Source of the DNA: Pseudomonas sp.
Lineage (GTDB): Bacteria; Pseudomonadota; Gammaproteobacteria; Pseudomonadales; Pseudomonadaceae
DNA length: 11,645 nt
Reading direction: 5' to 3'
Assembly (NCBI GenBank): GCA_003523465.1
Contig: DQAA01000465.1
Span: forward strand, 1 to 11,645
Positions 1-6,167 of this stretch are shown here, one piece after another (the first letter of the stretch is position 1; the number at the start of each line of letters is the position of its first letter). The notes beneath the pieces were generated by a model. That model was given only the letters and a program-made list of their open reading frames with translations, was not told the origin of the DNA and searched no databases. Both the position numbers and the translations under genes were made by a program.

Positions 1-1300
1 CGCCGGCGGGCAGGCCGACGTAGACCTCGATGAACACGTTGTTGCGCTGGCCGCGGATATTTTCCAGGTTGAGGAACACCCGTTCGTGTTCCGGCGCCGC
101 GAGGTTTTTCGCGACCAAGCCCTTGGCGGCGAGACTCTTGGCCACCTTGGCCACGCCCGGTTTGTCCAGGCGCACCTGGCTGGCGTTCTTGCGGCCCAGC
201 AGCTTGATGCTGCTGCTGTTGGCTCCGATCAGTTCGACCACGGGTTCTTTCACTGCGGCCACCGCTGCCTTGGCGGCGAAGGCGGCGAGGGCGACGACAT
301 GCTTGGGCGTCGACTCGGTTTTCGGCACAGGGTCGTGGAAGCTTTCATAGGTGTAGCCCAGCTTTTTCAGGTCGAGGGTTTCGCCGACTTTCCAGAAATG
401 GCTATCGCCGTGCTCGTCGGGGAAGACGAACGGGCTGTCCTTGGGCGGGCCATCGACGAAGTCCGCTTCGGTCGGGTTTTGGTGGCGCGGGTCGCGGTTG
501 AGCCAGATCTGCCAGAGCCGGTCGATATTGGCGTGGTGCAGCCAGAACACCGGATCGAGGCCGGCGGTACGCGTATCGGCCATCAGGCCCTCGCGATAGG
601 CAGCGCCCGATAGGTCGTTGTCGCCGCCGACCATGTTATGCACCTGGTTGTGCGGGCTGCTCTCCAGCAGGCCGAAGACCAGGTCCTCGGCGGGGGTGGT
701 CACGGGGTCCTGGCCGCCGAAACCGGCGTTACCCTTGGCGGCGCCCTTGTAGGGGATTTCGTTGGCGGCCTTGGCGAAATCGAGTTGCGCGGGCAGGAGC
801 TTGACCTGGCCTTTGTGGTTGGTGCCATAACGCAATTCCGGCGGCAGGGCCAAGGGGTTGGCGGTGCCGTCGGGCAGGGTCTTTTCATGGAATTCCGCGG
901 GCAGTTCGAGGGTCTCGGGACGTTCCTCGAAATCGTCGTAATCCCAGTAGGGCAGTGCCCAGTCCGCCGGTCCGCCCTGCTTGACGACCGCCGCGCGGAC
1001 GATCTGCTCGAACGACAGCAGGTACGGACGGTGCCACGGCAGGAAGAACCAGGTGCGGTGCTGGCAACGCTTCCAGTACAGCTCCTGGACCGACGCCGGC
1101 GGCAGTTTCTCACCCGGTGTGTAGTAGCCGGCGTTTATCCACAGCTCGGCCTTGAAACCGTGGATGGCGGCAAGAAAGCGCCAGCTGGTGGGGTCGCTGA
1201 TGGGGCGCTTCTGCAATTCCTGGACGCCCTTGGCGTACCAGAACAGGGTGTCGTTCCACTTCTTGCCGAGCTTCCACAAATCCTTGCGTACAAAGGTCAT
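1..1300 (-). CDS. Tyrosinase (type-3 copper monooxygenase), C-terminus cut by window edge
   Basis: Predicted to oxidise phenols and/or catechols to o-quinones with a binuclear copper centre. The frame is open for 433 codons with no stop before the left edge. I chose the ATG at 1300 because AAGGAG lies 9 nt upstream (1310-1315). There is no signal peptide, so the protein is probably cytoplasmic. CuA ligands are H47, H81 and H90; residues 81-98 fit the PROSITE tyrosinase-1 pattern (H-x4-F...WHR...E). CuB ligands are H217, H221 and H256; residues 249-260 (DPVFWLHHANID) fit the tyrosinase-2 pattern. C79 sits two residues before H81, as in fungal and plant enzymes that form a Cys-His thioether. 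E213 and N218 match the water-keeper Glu and HisB1+1 Asn linked to monophenolase activity. After about residue 330 come Ala/Lys-rich stretches and a segment resembling the C-terminal beta domain of plant and fungal pro-enzymes. The H47-H81 spacing (34) is longer than usual. No caddie-type copper chaperone gene is visible. The family call is firm; the substrate is unknown. Confidence 0.93.
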   Translation of the reverse strand, partial: MTFVRKDLWKLGKKWNDTLFWYAKGVQELQKRPISDPTSWRFLAAIHGFKAELWINAGYYTPGEKLPPASVQELYWKRCQHRTWFFLPWHRPYLLSFEQIVRAAVVKQGGPADWALPYWDYDDFEERPETLELPAEFHEKTLPDGTANPLALPPELRYGTNHKGQVKLLPAQLDFAKAANEIPYKGAAKGNAGFGGQDPVTTPAEDLVFGLLESSPHNQVHNMVGGDNDLSGAAYREGLMADTRTAGLDPVFWLHHANIDRLWQIWLNRDPRHQNPTEADFVDGPPKDSPFVFPDEHGDSHFWKVGETLDLKKLGYTYESFHDPVPKTESTPKHVVALAAFAAKAAVAAVKEPVVELIGANSSSIKLLGRKNASQVRLDKPGVAKVAKSLAAKGLVAKNLAAPEHERVFLNLENIRGQRNNVFIEVYVGLPAG

Positions 1301-1421
1301 GTCCACGTTCTCCTTGGTCCTTGTGAGGGAAATCCGTACGGCCGGTTGACGATAGAACAGCGCCATCAAATTGCTATGTCAGCGTGTCGGATTTCTGCAT
1401 CGACCGCAGCAGCCACCAACG

Positions 1422-1452
1422 AAAAAGGGCCGGTGCTCGCGCACCGGCCCTT
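1422..1452 (-). terminator. Rho-independent terminator of the purine permease gene
   Basis: A perfect 12-bp GC-rich stem (1425-1436 with 1441-1452) with a 4-nt loop lies 17 bases beyond the permease stop codon. Read on the minus strand it is followed by a run of five T (1422-1426). This should separate the permease transcript from the tyrosinase, whose own start lies about 120 bases further on. The remaining stretch, 1316-1421, must carry the tyrosinase promoter, but I see no convincing -35/-10 pair in it. Confidence 0.9.
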
Positions 1453-1468
1453 GTGGACTGCCGTGTTA

Positions 1469-2992
1469 TCAGTGTTCCGCGACGGCTGATCGTCGTTGCG
1501 GTGTCCCGGCATGTTCTCCTTCGGCCACCATCGGGATTTCCTTCCCTTCGGCATCGAACAGCTTGCCGTCCTTGAAGTAGTCGCCGTCACGCAGGGCGGA
1601 GATATCGGAGTAGACGACGGTGCGCTCGTAACCGGCAGCGAACACCGACTGCTGGTCGGAGTTGCCCGTCTTGAAGTGGTTGAACAGCAGGTTCAGGGAA
1701 ATCGCCATGATCGCCGCCGAGCTGATGCCCGAGTGGAAGATGGTTTCGAACCAGTTCGGGAAGTGATCGTAGAAGTTCGGTGCAGCGATCGGGATCATGC
1801 CGAAGCCCAGGGAGGCGGCGACGATGATCAGATTCATGTTGTTCTTGTATTCGACCTTGGACAGGGTGCGGATACCGCTCGCTGCCACGGTGCCGAACAG
1901 CACGATGCCCGCACCACCGAGTACCGAGGTCGGTACCGCGGCAATCACCCGGCCCATGATCGGCAGCAGGCCGAGGATCACCAGGATCACGCCACCGGTC
2001 GCCACCACGTAGCGGCTCTTCACGCCGGTCACGGCCACCAGGCCGACGTTCTGGGCGAAGGCGCTCTGGGTGAAGGAACCGAAGATCGGCGCGAGGATGC
2101 TCGATGCCATGTCGGCGCGCAGGCCGTCGCCGAGGCGGCGGGAGTCGACCTTGGTGTCGATGATTTCACCGACGGCAAGGATGTCCGCCGAGGTTTCCAC
2201 AAGGGTCACGATGATCACGATGCACATCGACAGGATCGCGGCGATGTGGAAGGTCGGCATGCCGAAGTGGAACGGCGATGGCATCGCTACCAGCGGGCCT
2301 TCCAGCACCTTGCTGAAGTCGGCCATGCCCAGCGACCAGGCGATCAGGGTACCGATGACCATCGCCAGGAGGATCGACAGGCGCGAGATCGAGGCACTGC
2401 CGAGCTTGCTCAGGGCCAGCACGAAGGCGAAGGTCAGGGCCGCCAGGCCGATGTTCTCCATGCTGCCGAATTCCGGCGACTTGCTGTTGCCGCCCATCAC
2501 CCAGCGGGCCGCGACCGGCATCAGGGTCAGGCCGATGGTGGTGATGACGATACCGGTCACCAGGGGCGGGAAGTACTTGGTGATGCGCGAGAAGATCGGC
2601 GTGATCAGGAAGCCCAGGAACGACGCGGCCATTACCGCACCGAGCACTCCCGGCAGACCGCCACCGCCTTCGGTGGAGAGGATCGCACCCATGGTCGCGA
2701 CACCGGCGAACGACACGCCCTGGACCAGCGGCAACTGGCAACCGAAGAACGGCAGCCCGAGGGTTTGCAGGAGCGTGGCCAGACCACCGGCGAACAGCGA
2801 CGCGGCAATCAGCAGGCCGATTTCGGCAGGACCCAGGCCGGCAGCCTGGCCAAGGATCAGCGGCACCGCAACGATACCGCCATACATCGTCAGAACGTGT
2901 TGCAGACCATAAGCGACGTTGGCACCCAGGCCGAGGTTTTCGTCTTCCGGACGAGGCGCGGTGGAAGACGTGCTTGGTGAGGACGTATTCAT
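1469..2992 (-). CDS. NCS2/NAT-family purine permease (xanthine/uric acid type)
   Basis: An inner-membrane symporter that probably imports a purine such as xanthine or urate with protons. At 507 residues it is slightly longer than E. coli XanQ or UacT (about 460-480). Family landmarks are present in order: QH at 31-32 in the first membrane segment, VETSAD at 265-270 carrying the substrate-binding Glu (E266), ADMASS with D294, and the NAT signature QNVGLVAVTG at 314-323. The QN form of that signature is typical of purine carriers rather than uracil carriers such as UraA. Residues 1-18 are a polar Ser/Thr/Pro-rich lead. Residues 445-507 are a soluble tail of unknown role. The ATG at 2992 has only a poor Shine-Dalgarno match (TACCGAG, about 12 nt away), so the start is less certain than the frame. 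The gene has its own terminator and an upstream palindrome, suggesting separately regulated expression. The exact purine cannot be read from sequence alone. Confidence 0.9.
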   Translation of the reverse strand: MNTSSPSTSSTAPRPEDENLGLGANVAYGLQHVLTMYGGIVAVPLILGQAAGLGPAEIGLLIAASLFAGGLATLLQTLGLPFFGCQLPLVQGVSFAGVATMGAILSTEGGGGLPGVLGAVMAASFLGFLITPIFSRITKYFPPLVTGIVITTIGLTLMPVAARWVMGGNSKSPEFGSMENIGLAALTFAFVLALSKLGSASISRLSILLAMVIGTLIAWSLGMADFSKVLEGPLVAMPSPFHFGMPTFHIAAILSMCIVIIVTLVETSADILAVGEIIDTKVDSRRLGDGLRADMASSILAPIFGSFTQSAFAQNVGLVAVTGVKSRYVVATGGVILVILGLLPIMGRVIAAVPTSVLGGAGIVLFGTVAASGIRTLSKVEYKNNMNLIIVAASLGFGMIPIAAPNFYDHFPNWFETIFHSGISSAAIMAISLNLLFNHFKTGNSDQQSVFAAGYERTVVYSDISALRDGDYFKDGKLFDAEGKEIPMVAEGEHAGTPQRRSAVAEH

Positions 2993-3039
2993 GGGAGCAG
3001 GATCTCGGTATTTATTGTTGTGGCGCTACTGTAGACACC

Positions 3040-3060
3040 TGCTGGTGATGATTGCCAGCA
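3040..3060. repeat. Short dyad upstream of the permease
   Basis: Six-base arms, TGCTGG (3040-3045) and CCAGCA (3055-3060), are separated by 9 nt. The dyad abuts the 16-bp palindrome at 3061-3076, in the untranslated or promoter region of the permease. It may be part of a composite regulatory region or be chance; six-base arms are weak evidence. Confidence 0.3.
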
Positions 3061-3076
3061 AAATTGTATACAATTT
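3061..3076. promoter_or_regulatory. Perfect 16-bp palindrome, probable operator of the permease gene
   Basis: AAATTGTATACAATTT is exactly self-complementary over 16 bases and stands out from its surroundings by its AT content. It lies 69-84 bases upstream of the permease ATG. It contains TACAAT, a 5/6 match to a -10 hexamer, on either strand, so a bound repressor could block RNA polymerase. The TTGTATACAA core resembles operators of GntR/FadR-type repressors, several of which control catabolic and transport genes. Which regulator binds here is inference, and no regulator gene lies in the window. Confidence 0.55.
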
Positions 3077-3098
3077 ATTGATTGACGCAGAAACAGTA

Positions 3099-3116
3099 AG
3101 GCCATTGATTTGGCCT
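3099..3116. repeat. Short dyad in the mapZ-permease intergenic region
   Basis: AGGCCA and TGGCCT form a perfect 6-bp stem around a 6-nt loop, upstream of the permease palindrome and downstream of the mapZ terminator. No T-run follows on either strand, so it is not a terminator by itself. It could be a minor operator or chance. Confidence 0.25.
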
Positions 3117-3148
3117 GATCCCGGTTGCAGTAATCGTTCCAGAAAGGC

Positions 3149-3191
3149 AAAAGCGCTGTATCACGGTCTATTAAAAACCGTGTACAGCGCT
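3149..3191 (-). terminator. Terminator of mapZ, long hairpin with one bulged base
   Basis: Arms 3152-3167 and 3177-3191 pair over 15 bp (9 + 6), interrupted by one unpaired base at 3161, around a 9-nt A/T-rich loop. On the minus strand the stem is followed by TTTT and a further pyrimidine-rich run. On the plus strand no T-run follows, so it should act on mapZ transcripts. It begins about 65 bases after the mapZ stop codon. The interval 3192-3255 between them shows nothing recognisable. Confidence 0.75.
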
Positions 3192-3255
3192 AAATAAGCT
3201 GTCTAGGTGGACAGGAAAAGGAGGCGGGGCGAAAAGGGTAGGACGCTAAAAGATC

Positions 3256-3621
3256 TTAAACTTCGATCAATTCGTGGAACTCGCGCTCCAGTTCGGTGCG
3301 ATCGGCCAGGTTGAGCTCTATAAGGCGGCGCAAATGCTCCATCGAGGTCATGTCGATGTGCAGGCAGATGAAGCCCAGCTGGGCGTCCTCGACGTGGCGC
3401 AGTTGCACCTGCATCTGCACCACCGCATCCGGGCTCAGGCGGATGGCGGCATCGAACAGTTGTTCGCCGTCGGCATCCCAGATGGCGGGGCATTCGACCA
3501 GCAGGCCCTTGAGGGAGATATCGATCAGCTCCACCGACCAGCGCCGCTCGCCCTGGATCAATTCGGTGGGGGCATCGAAGGCAATGCGTTTGAAGCGTCG
3601 ACGTTCGTTCTGCTCGCTCAT
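3256..3621 (-). CDS. mapZ: Single-domain PilZ c-di-GMP receptor, MapZ-like
   Basis: A cytoplasmic c-di-GMP effector of 121 residues. The PilZ signature is complete: an Arg-rich RRRFKR at 7-12 (the RxxxR half), and DISLKG at 34-39 (the DxSxxG half). It closely resembles what I recall of P. aeruginosa PA4608 (MapZ), including the segment QGERRW and the C-terminal HLRRLIELNL. In P. aeruginosa, c-di-GMP-bound MapZ binds the chemotaxis methyltransferase CheR1 and lowers receptor methylation, changing motor switching and surface attachment. I chose the ATG at 3621 because GGAGG lies 7 nt upstream and the PilZ Arg motif follows at once. The frame is open upstream to 3837, but that stretch overlaps the start of cstA and has no family resemblance. 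It is divergent from cstA and monocistronic, with its own terminator. The family is certain; the MapZ assignment rests on similarity and synteny. Confidence 0.92.
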   Translation of the reverse strand: MSEQNERRRFKRIAFDAPTELIQGERRWSVELIDISLKGLLVECPAIWDADGEQLFDAAIRLSPDAVVQMQVQLRHVEDAQLGFICLHIDMTSMEHLRRLIELNLADRTELEREFHELIEV

Positions 3622-3807
3622 GCTCGGCCCTCCGCGGGTGGACTCAGCAACTATAGCCCAGCGCTTGCCAGCGTCTGCCAAGGGGCGCAATCTCCGATAG
3701 TGGCGATGGGCTCCAAGGGCTCTAGACCAACGTTGGGGCTGGCCTTTCCGGCCAGTGTCGCTAGACTCGAAACGCTTACCTTTTAATCCATTAGCTGGAA
3801 GCGAACC
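3622..3807. promoter_or_regulatory. Divergent promoter region between mapZ and cstA
   Basis: These 186 bases must carry promoters for both genes. For mapZ (minus), TATAGT at 3650-3655 is a 5/6 match to a -10 box, placed about 29 bases before the ATG; no good -35 lies at the standard distance. For cstA (plus), TTTAAT at 3782-3787 is a 5/6 match, also without a clear -35, and GGAAG at 3797-3801 serves as a ribosome site 6 nt before the ATG. The 10-bp palindrome CCAACGTTGG (3727-3736) and a 6-bp stem, CTGGCC/GGCCAG (3739-3755), lie in the cstA-proximal half and may be regulatory. The weak promoter boxes suggest that activators are needed, but this is inference. Confidence 0.4.
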
Positions 3808-5874
3808 ATGAACAACAATAATAGCCTGGCCCGCCATATCCCCTGGCTGGTGCTGGCAGTACTAGGGGCCTGTGCGCTCGGGGTGGTTGCCCTGCGGCGT
3901 GGCGAAGCCATCAATGCCTTGTGGATTGTCGTCGCCTCGGTGGCGCTCTACCTGGTTGCGTACCGTTACTACAGCCTGTTCATCGCCACCAAGGTGATGC
4001 AACTCGATCCACGCCGGGCCACCCCGGCGGTGCTCAACAACGATGGCCTGGACTATGTCCCGACCAACAAGCACATCCTCTTCGGTCACCACTTCGCTGC
4101 CATCGCCGGCGCCGGCCCGCTGGTCGGACCGGTACTCGCCGCGCAGATGGGCTACCTGCCCGGCACGCTCTGGCTGATTGCCGGTGTGGTCCTGGCTGGT
4201 GCGGTCCAGGACTTCATGGTCCTGTTCCTCTCCACTCGCCGCAACGGTCGCTCCCTGGGCGACATGGTGCGCGAGGAGATGGGCCGGATTCCGGGGACCA
4301 TCGCCCTGTTCGGCTGCTTCCTGATCATGATCATCATCCTCGCGGTGCTGGCGCTGATCGTGGTGAAAGCCCTGGCGGAAAGTCCGTGGGGCATGTTCAC
4401 CGTGATGGCGACCATCCCGATCGCGATGTTCATGGGCATCTATATGCGCTACATCCGCCCGGGCCGCATCGGTGAGATCTCCATCATCGGCGTGGTCCTG
4501 CTGCTGCTGTCGATCTGGCTGGGGGGCCAGATCGCTGCGGATCCGGTCTGGGGCCCGGCGTTCACCTTCACCGGCGTGCAGATCACCTGGATGCTGGTGG
4601 GCTACGGTTTCGTCGCCGCCGTGCTGCCGGTCTGGCTGGTACTGGCGCCGCGTGACTACCTTTCCACCTTCCTCAAGATCGGCACCATCGTCGGTCTGGC
4701 CATCGGCATCCTGATCATCGCCCCCGAGCTGAAAATGCCGGCGCTGACCCAGTTCACCGACGGCACCGGTCCGGTCTGGAAAGGCACCCTGTTCCCGTTC
4801 CTGTTCATCACCATCGCCTGTGGCGCGGTGTCCGGCTTCCACGCGCTGATCTCCTCGGGGACCACGCCCAAGCTGCTGGACAACGAGGTCAACGCCCGTT
4901 ACATCGGCTACGGCGGCATGCTGATGGAATCCTTCGTCGCCATCATGGCCATGGTCGCCGCTTCGGTGATCGAGCCGGGCGTCTACTTCGCCATGAACAG
5001 CCCGGCCGCCGTGGTCGGTGCCGACGTGGTGTCGGTGGCGCAGACGGTCAGCAGTTGGGGCTTCGCCATCACGCCTGAACAGCTGGAAGCCACCGCCCGC
5101 GACATCGGCGAGCACACCATCCTGGCCCGTGCCGGTGGTGCGCCGACCCTGGCGGTGGGTATCGCGCAGATCCTTCACCAGGTGCTGCCGGGTGAAAACA
5201 CCATGGCCTTCTGGTACCACTTCGCGATTCTCTTCGAGGCGCTGTTCATCCTCACCGCAGTGGACGCCGGTACCCGTGCCGGTCGTTTCATGCTCCAGGA
5301 CCTGCTGGGCAGCTTCGTCCCGGCGCTGAAACGCACCGAATCGTGGGGCGCCAACCTGCTCGCCACCGCCGGCTGCGTAGCACTCTGGGGCTACCTGCTG
5401 TACCAGGGCGTGATCGATCCGCTGGGTGGCATCAACACCCTGTGGCCGCTGTTCGGCATCTCCAACCAGATGCTCGCCGGTATCGCCCTGATGCTGGGTA
5501 CCGTGGTGCTGATCAAGATGAAGCGCCAGCAGTACATGTGGGTCACCCTGGTGCCGGCCGTATGGCTGCTGATCTGCACCACCACGGCGGGCCTGATCAA
5601 GCTGTTCGACCCGAACCCGGCCGTCGGCTTCCTGGCCCTGGCCAAGAAGTACAGCACCGCGCTGGACGCCGGCCAGGTCCTGGCTCCGGCCAAGGACATC
5701 GGGCAGATGCAGCACGTGATCTTCAACGCCTACACCAACGCAACCCTGACCATACTGTTCCTGGTGGTGGTCTTCAGTGTGCTGTTCTTCGCCCTCAAGG
5801 TCGGCTACGCCGCCCTCGGCAAGAAAGAGCGCACCGACAAGGAAACTCCGTTCCAGGCCCAGCCGGACGCTTGA
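3808..5874 (+). CDS. cstA: CstA/BtsT-family transporter (carbon starvation protein; peptide or pyruvate uptake)
   Basis: A polytopic inner-membrane protein of 688 residues, close to E. coli CstA (701) and BtsT/YjiY (716). Hydrophobic segments run from residue 11 to about 670, and the C-terminal tail is short and charged. The family core appears early: GHHFAAIAGAGPLVGP at 93-108 is strongly conserved in CstA proteins. The C-terminal third corresponds to the CstA 5-TM extension. In E. coli, CstA is linked to peptide use in carbon starvation and BtsT is a pyruvate/H+ symporter; sequence reading alone does not tell which applies here. The gene is followed after 15 bases by ybdD and then by yjiA, the same order as E. 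coli btsT-yjiX-yjiA. The ATG at 3808 is preceded by GGAAG. A 711-codon open frame on the opposite strand is a GC-rich shadow. Confidence 0.95.
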   Translation: MNNNNSLARHIPWLVLAVLGACALGVVALRRGEAINALWIVVASVALYLVAYRYYSLFIATKVMQLDPRRATPAVLNNDGLDYVPTNKHILFGHHFAAIAGAGPLVGPVLAAQMGYLPGTLWLIAGVVLAGAVQDFMVLFLSTRRNGRSLGDMVREEMGRIPGTIALFGCFLIMIIILAVLALIVVKALAESPWGMFTVMATIPIAMFMGIYMRYIRPGRIGEISIIGVVLLLLSIWLGGQIAADPVWGPAFTFTGVQITWMLVGYGFVAAVLPVWLVLAPRDYLSTFLKIGTIVGLAIGILIIAPELKMPALTQFTDGTGPVWKGTLFPFLFITIACGAVSGFHALISSGTTPKLLDNEVNARYIGYGGMLMESFVAIMAMVAASVIEPGVYFAMNSPAAVVGADVVSVAQTVSSWGFAITPEQLEATARDIGEHTILARAGGAPTLAVGIAQILHQVLPGENTMAFWYHFAILFEALFILTAVDAGTRAGRFMLQDLLGSFVPALKRTESWGANLLATAGCVALWGYLLYQGVIDPLGGINTLWPLFGISNQMLAGIALMLGTVVLIKMKRQQYMWVTLVPAVWLLICTTTAGLIKLFDPNPAVGFLALAKKYSTALDAGQVLAPAKDIGQMQHVIFNAYTNATLTILFLVVVFSVLFFALKVGYAALGKKERTDKETPFQAQPDA

Positions 5875-5889
5875 TAGAGGAATGCAGTG

Positions 5890-6087
5890 ATGTTCAACGA
5901 TCTGGGTCGACTGGGTAAGTACCTGGGGCAGGCAGCCCGCCTGATGGTCGGCATGCCCGACTACGACAACTACGTCGAGCACATGCAGAAGAAGCACCCG
6001 GACAAACCGGTGATGAGCTACGAGGCGTTCTTCCGCGAACGCCAGGAAGCCCGCTACGGTGGCAAGGGTGGACCGAAGTGCTGTTGA
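5890..6087 (+). CDS. ybdD: YbdD/YjiX family small protein (DUF466), CstA partner
   Basis: A 65-residue basic protein, the same length as E. coli YbdD. Recognisable conserved blocks are [38 protein letters not shown] and ARYGG. It ends in adjacent cysteines (C64, C65), as the E. coli protein does. The role is not well established; genes of this family regularly follow cstA or btsT, which suggests a function tied to the transporter. I chose the ATG at 5890, giving the family N-terminus MFNDLG. A GTG codon directly before it (5887) could also initiate, adding one residue. AGAGGAA (5876-5882) provides a good ribosome site. The 15-base gap to cstA indicates co-transcription. The terminal CC pair could bind metal or form a redox pair, which is inference. 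Confidence 0.93.
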   Translation: MFNDLGRLGKYLGQAARLMVGMPDYDNYVEHMQKKHPDKPVMSYEAFFRERQEARYGGKGGPKCC

Positions 6088-6109
6088 GCTTCGGCTGGTA
6101 GCAAGACAT

Positions 6110-6141
6110 CTGTGGGAGCCCGGGGCACCGGGCTCCCACAG
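6110..6141. repeat. 14-bp hairpin between ybdD and yjiA, REP-like ends
   Basis: Arms 6110-6123 and 6128-6141 pair perfectly over 14 bp around a 4-nt loop. The outer nine bases, TGTGGGAGC and its complement, are the same as the ends of the REPIN at 7158-7244, so this is probably a shortened or recombined REP-family element. On the plus strand it is followed by TCATTTTC, a weak T-run, so it could partly terminate transcription or stabilise the upstream cstA-ybdD message. It starts 22 bases after the ybdD stop codon. Confidence 0.75.
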
Positions 6142-6167
6142 TCATTTTCAGCGTCAGGAGAATTTGC

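Noticed and set aside
86..1489. Plus-strand open frames (86-613 and 638-1489) opposite the tyrosinase
   Set aside because: The minus-strand tyrosinase frame carries complete copper-binding signatures across this region, so these are shadows.
1496..2980. A 494-codon plus-strand open frame opposite the permease gene
   Set aside because: It mirrors almost exactly the extent of the NCS2 permease and has the same His/Asp/Arg/Gln-rich artefact composition. No domain is visible.
3622..3837. N-terminal extension of mapZ by 72 codons
   Set aside because: It would overlap the cstA start and the shared promoter region and shows no PilZ-family similarity. The ATG at 3621 has a good ribosome site and gives the family length.
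3862..5997. A 711-codon open frame on the minus strand opposite cstA
   Set aside because: It is the antisense shadow of a long, confidently identified membrane protein gene in GC-rich DNA. Its product is rich in His, Asp, Gln and Gly with no family resemblance, the usual sign of an antisense artefact.
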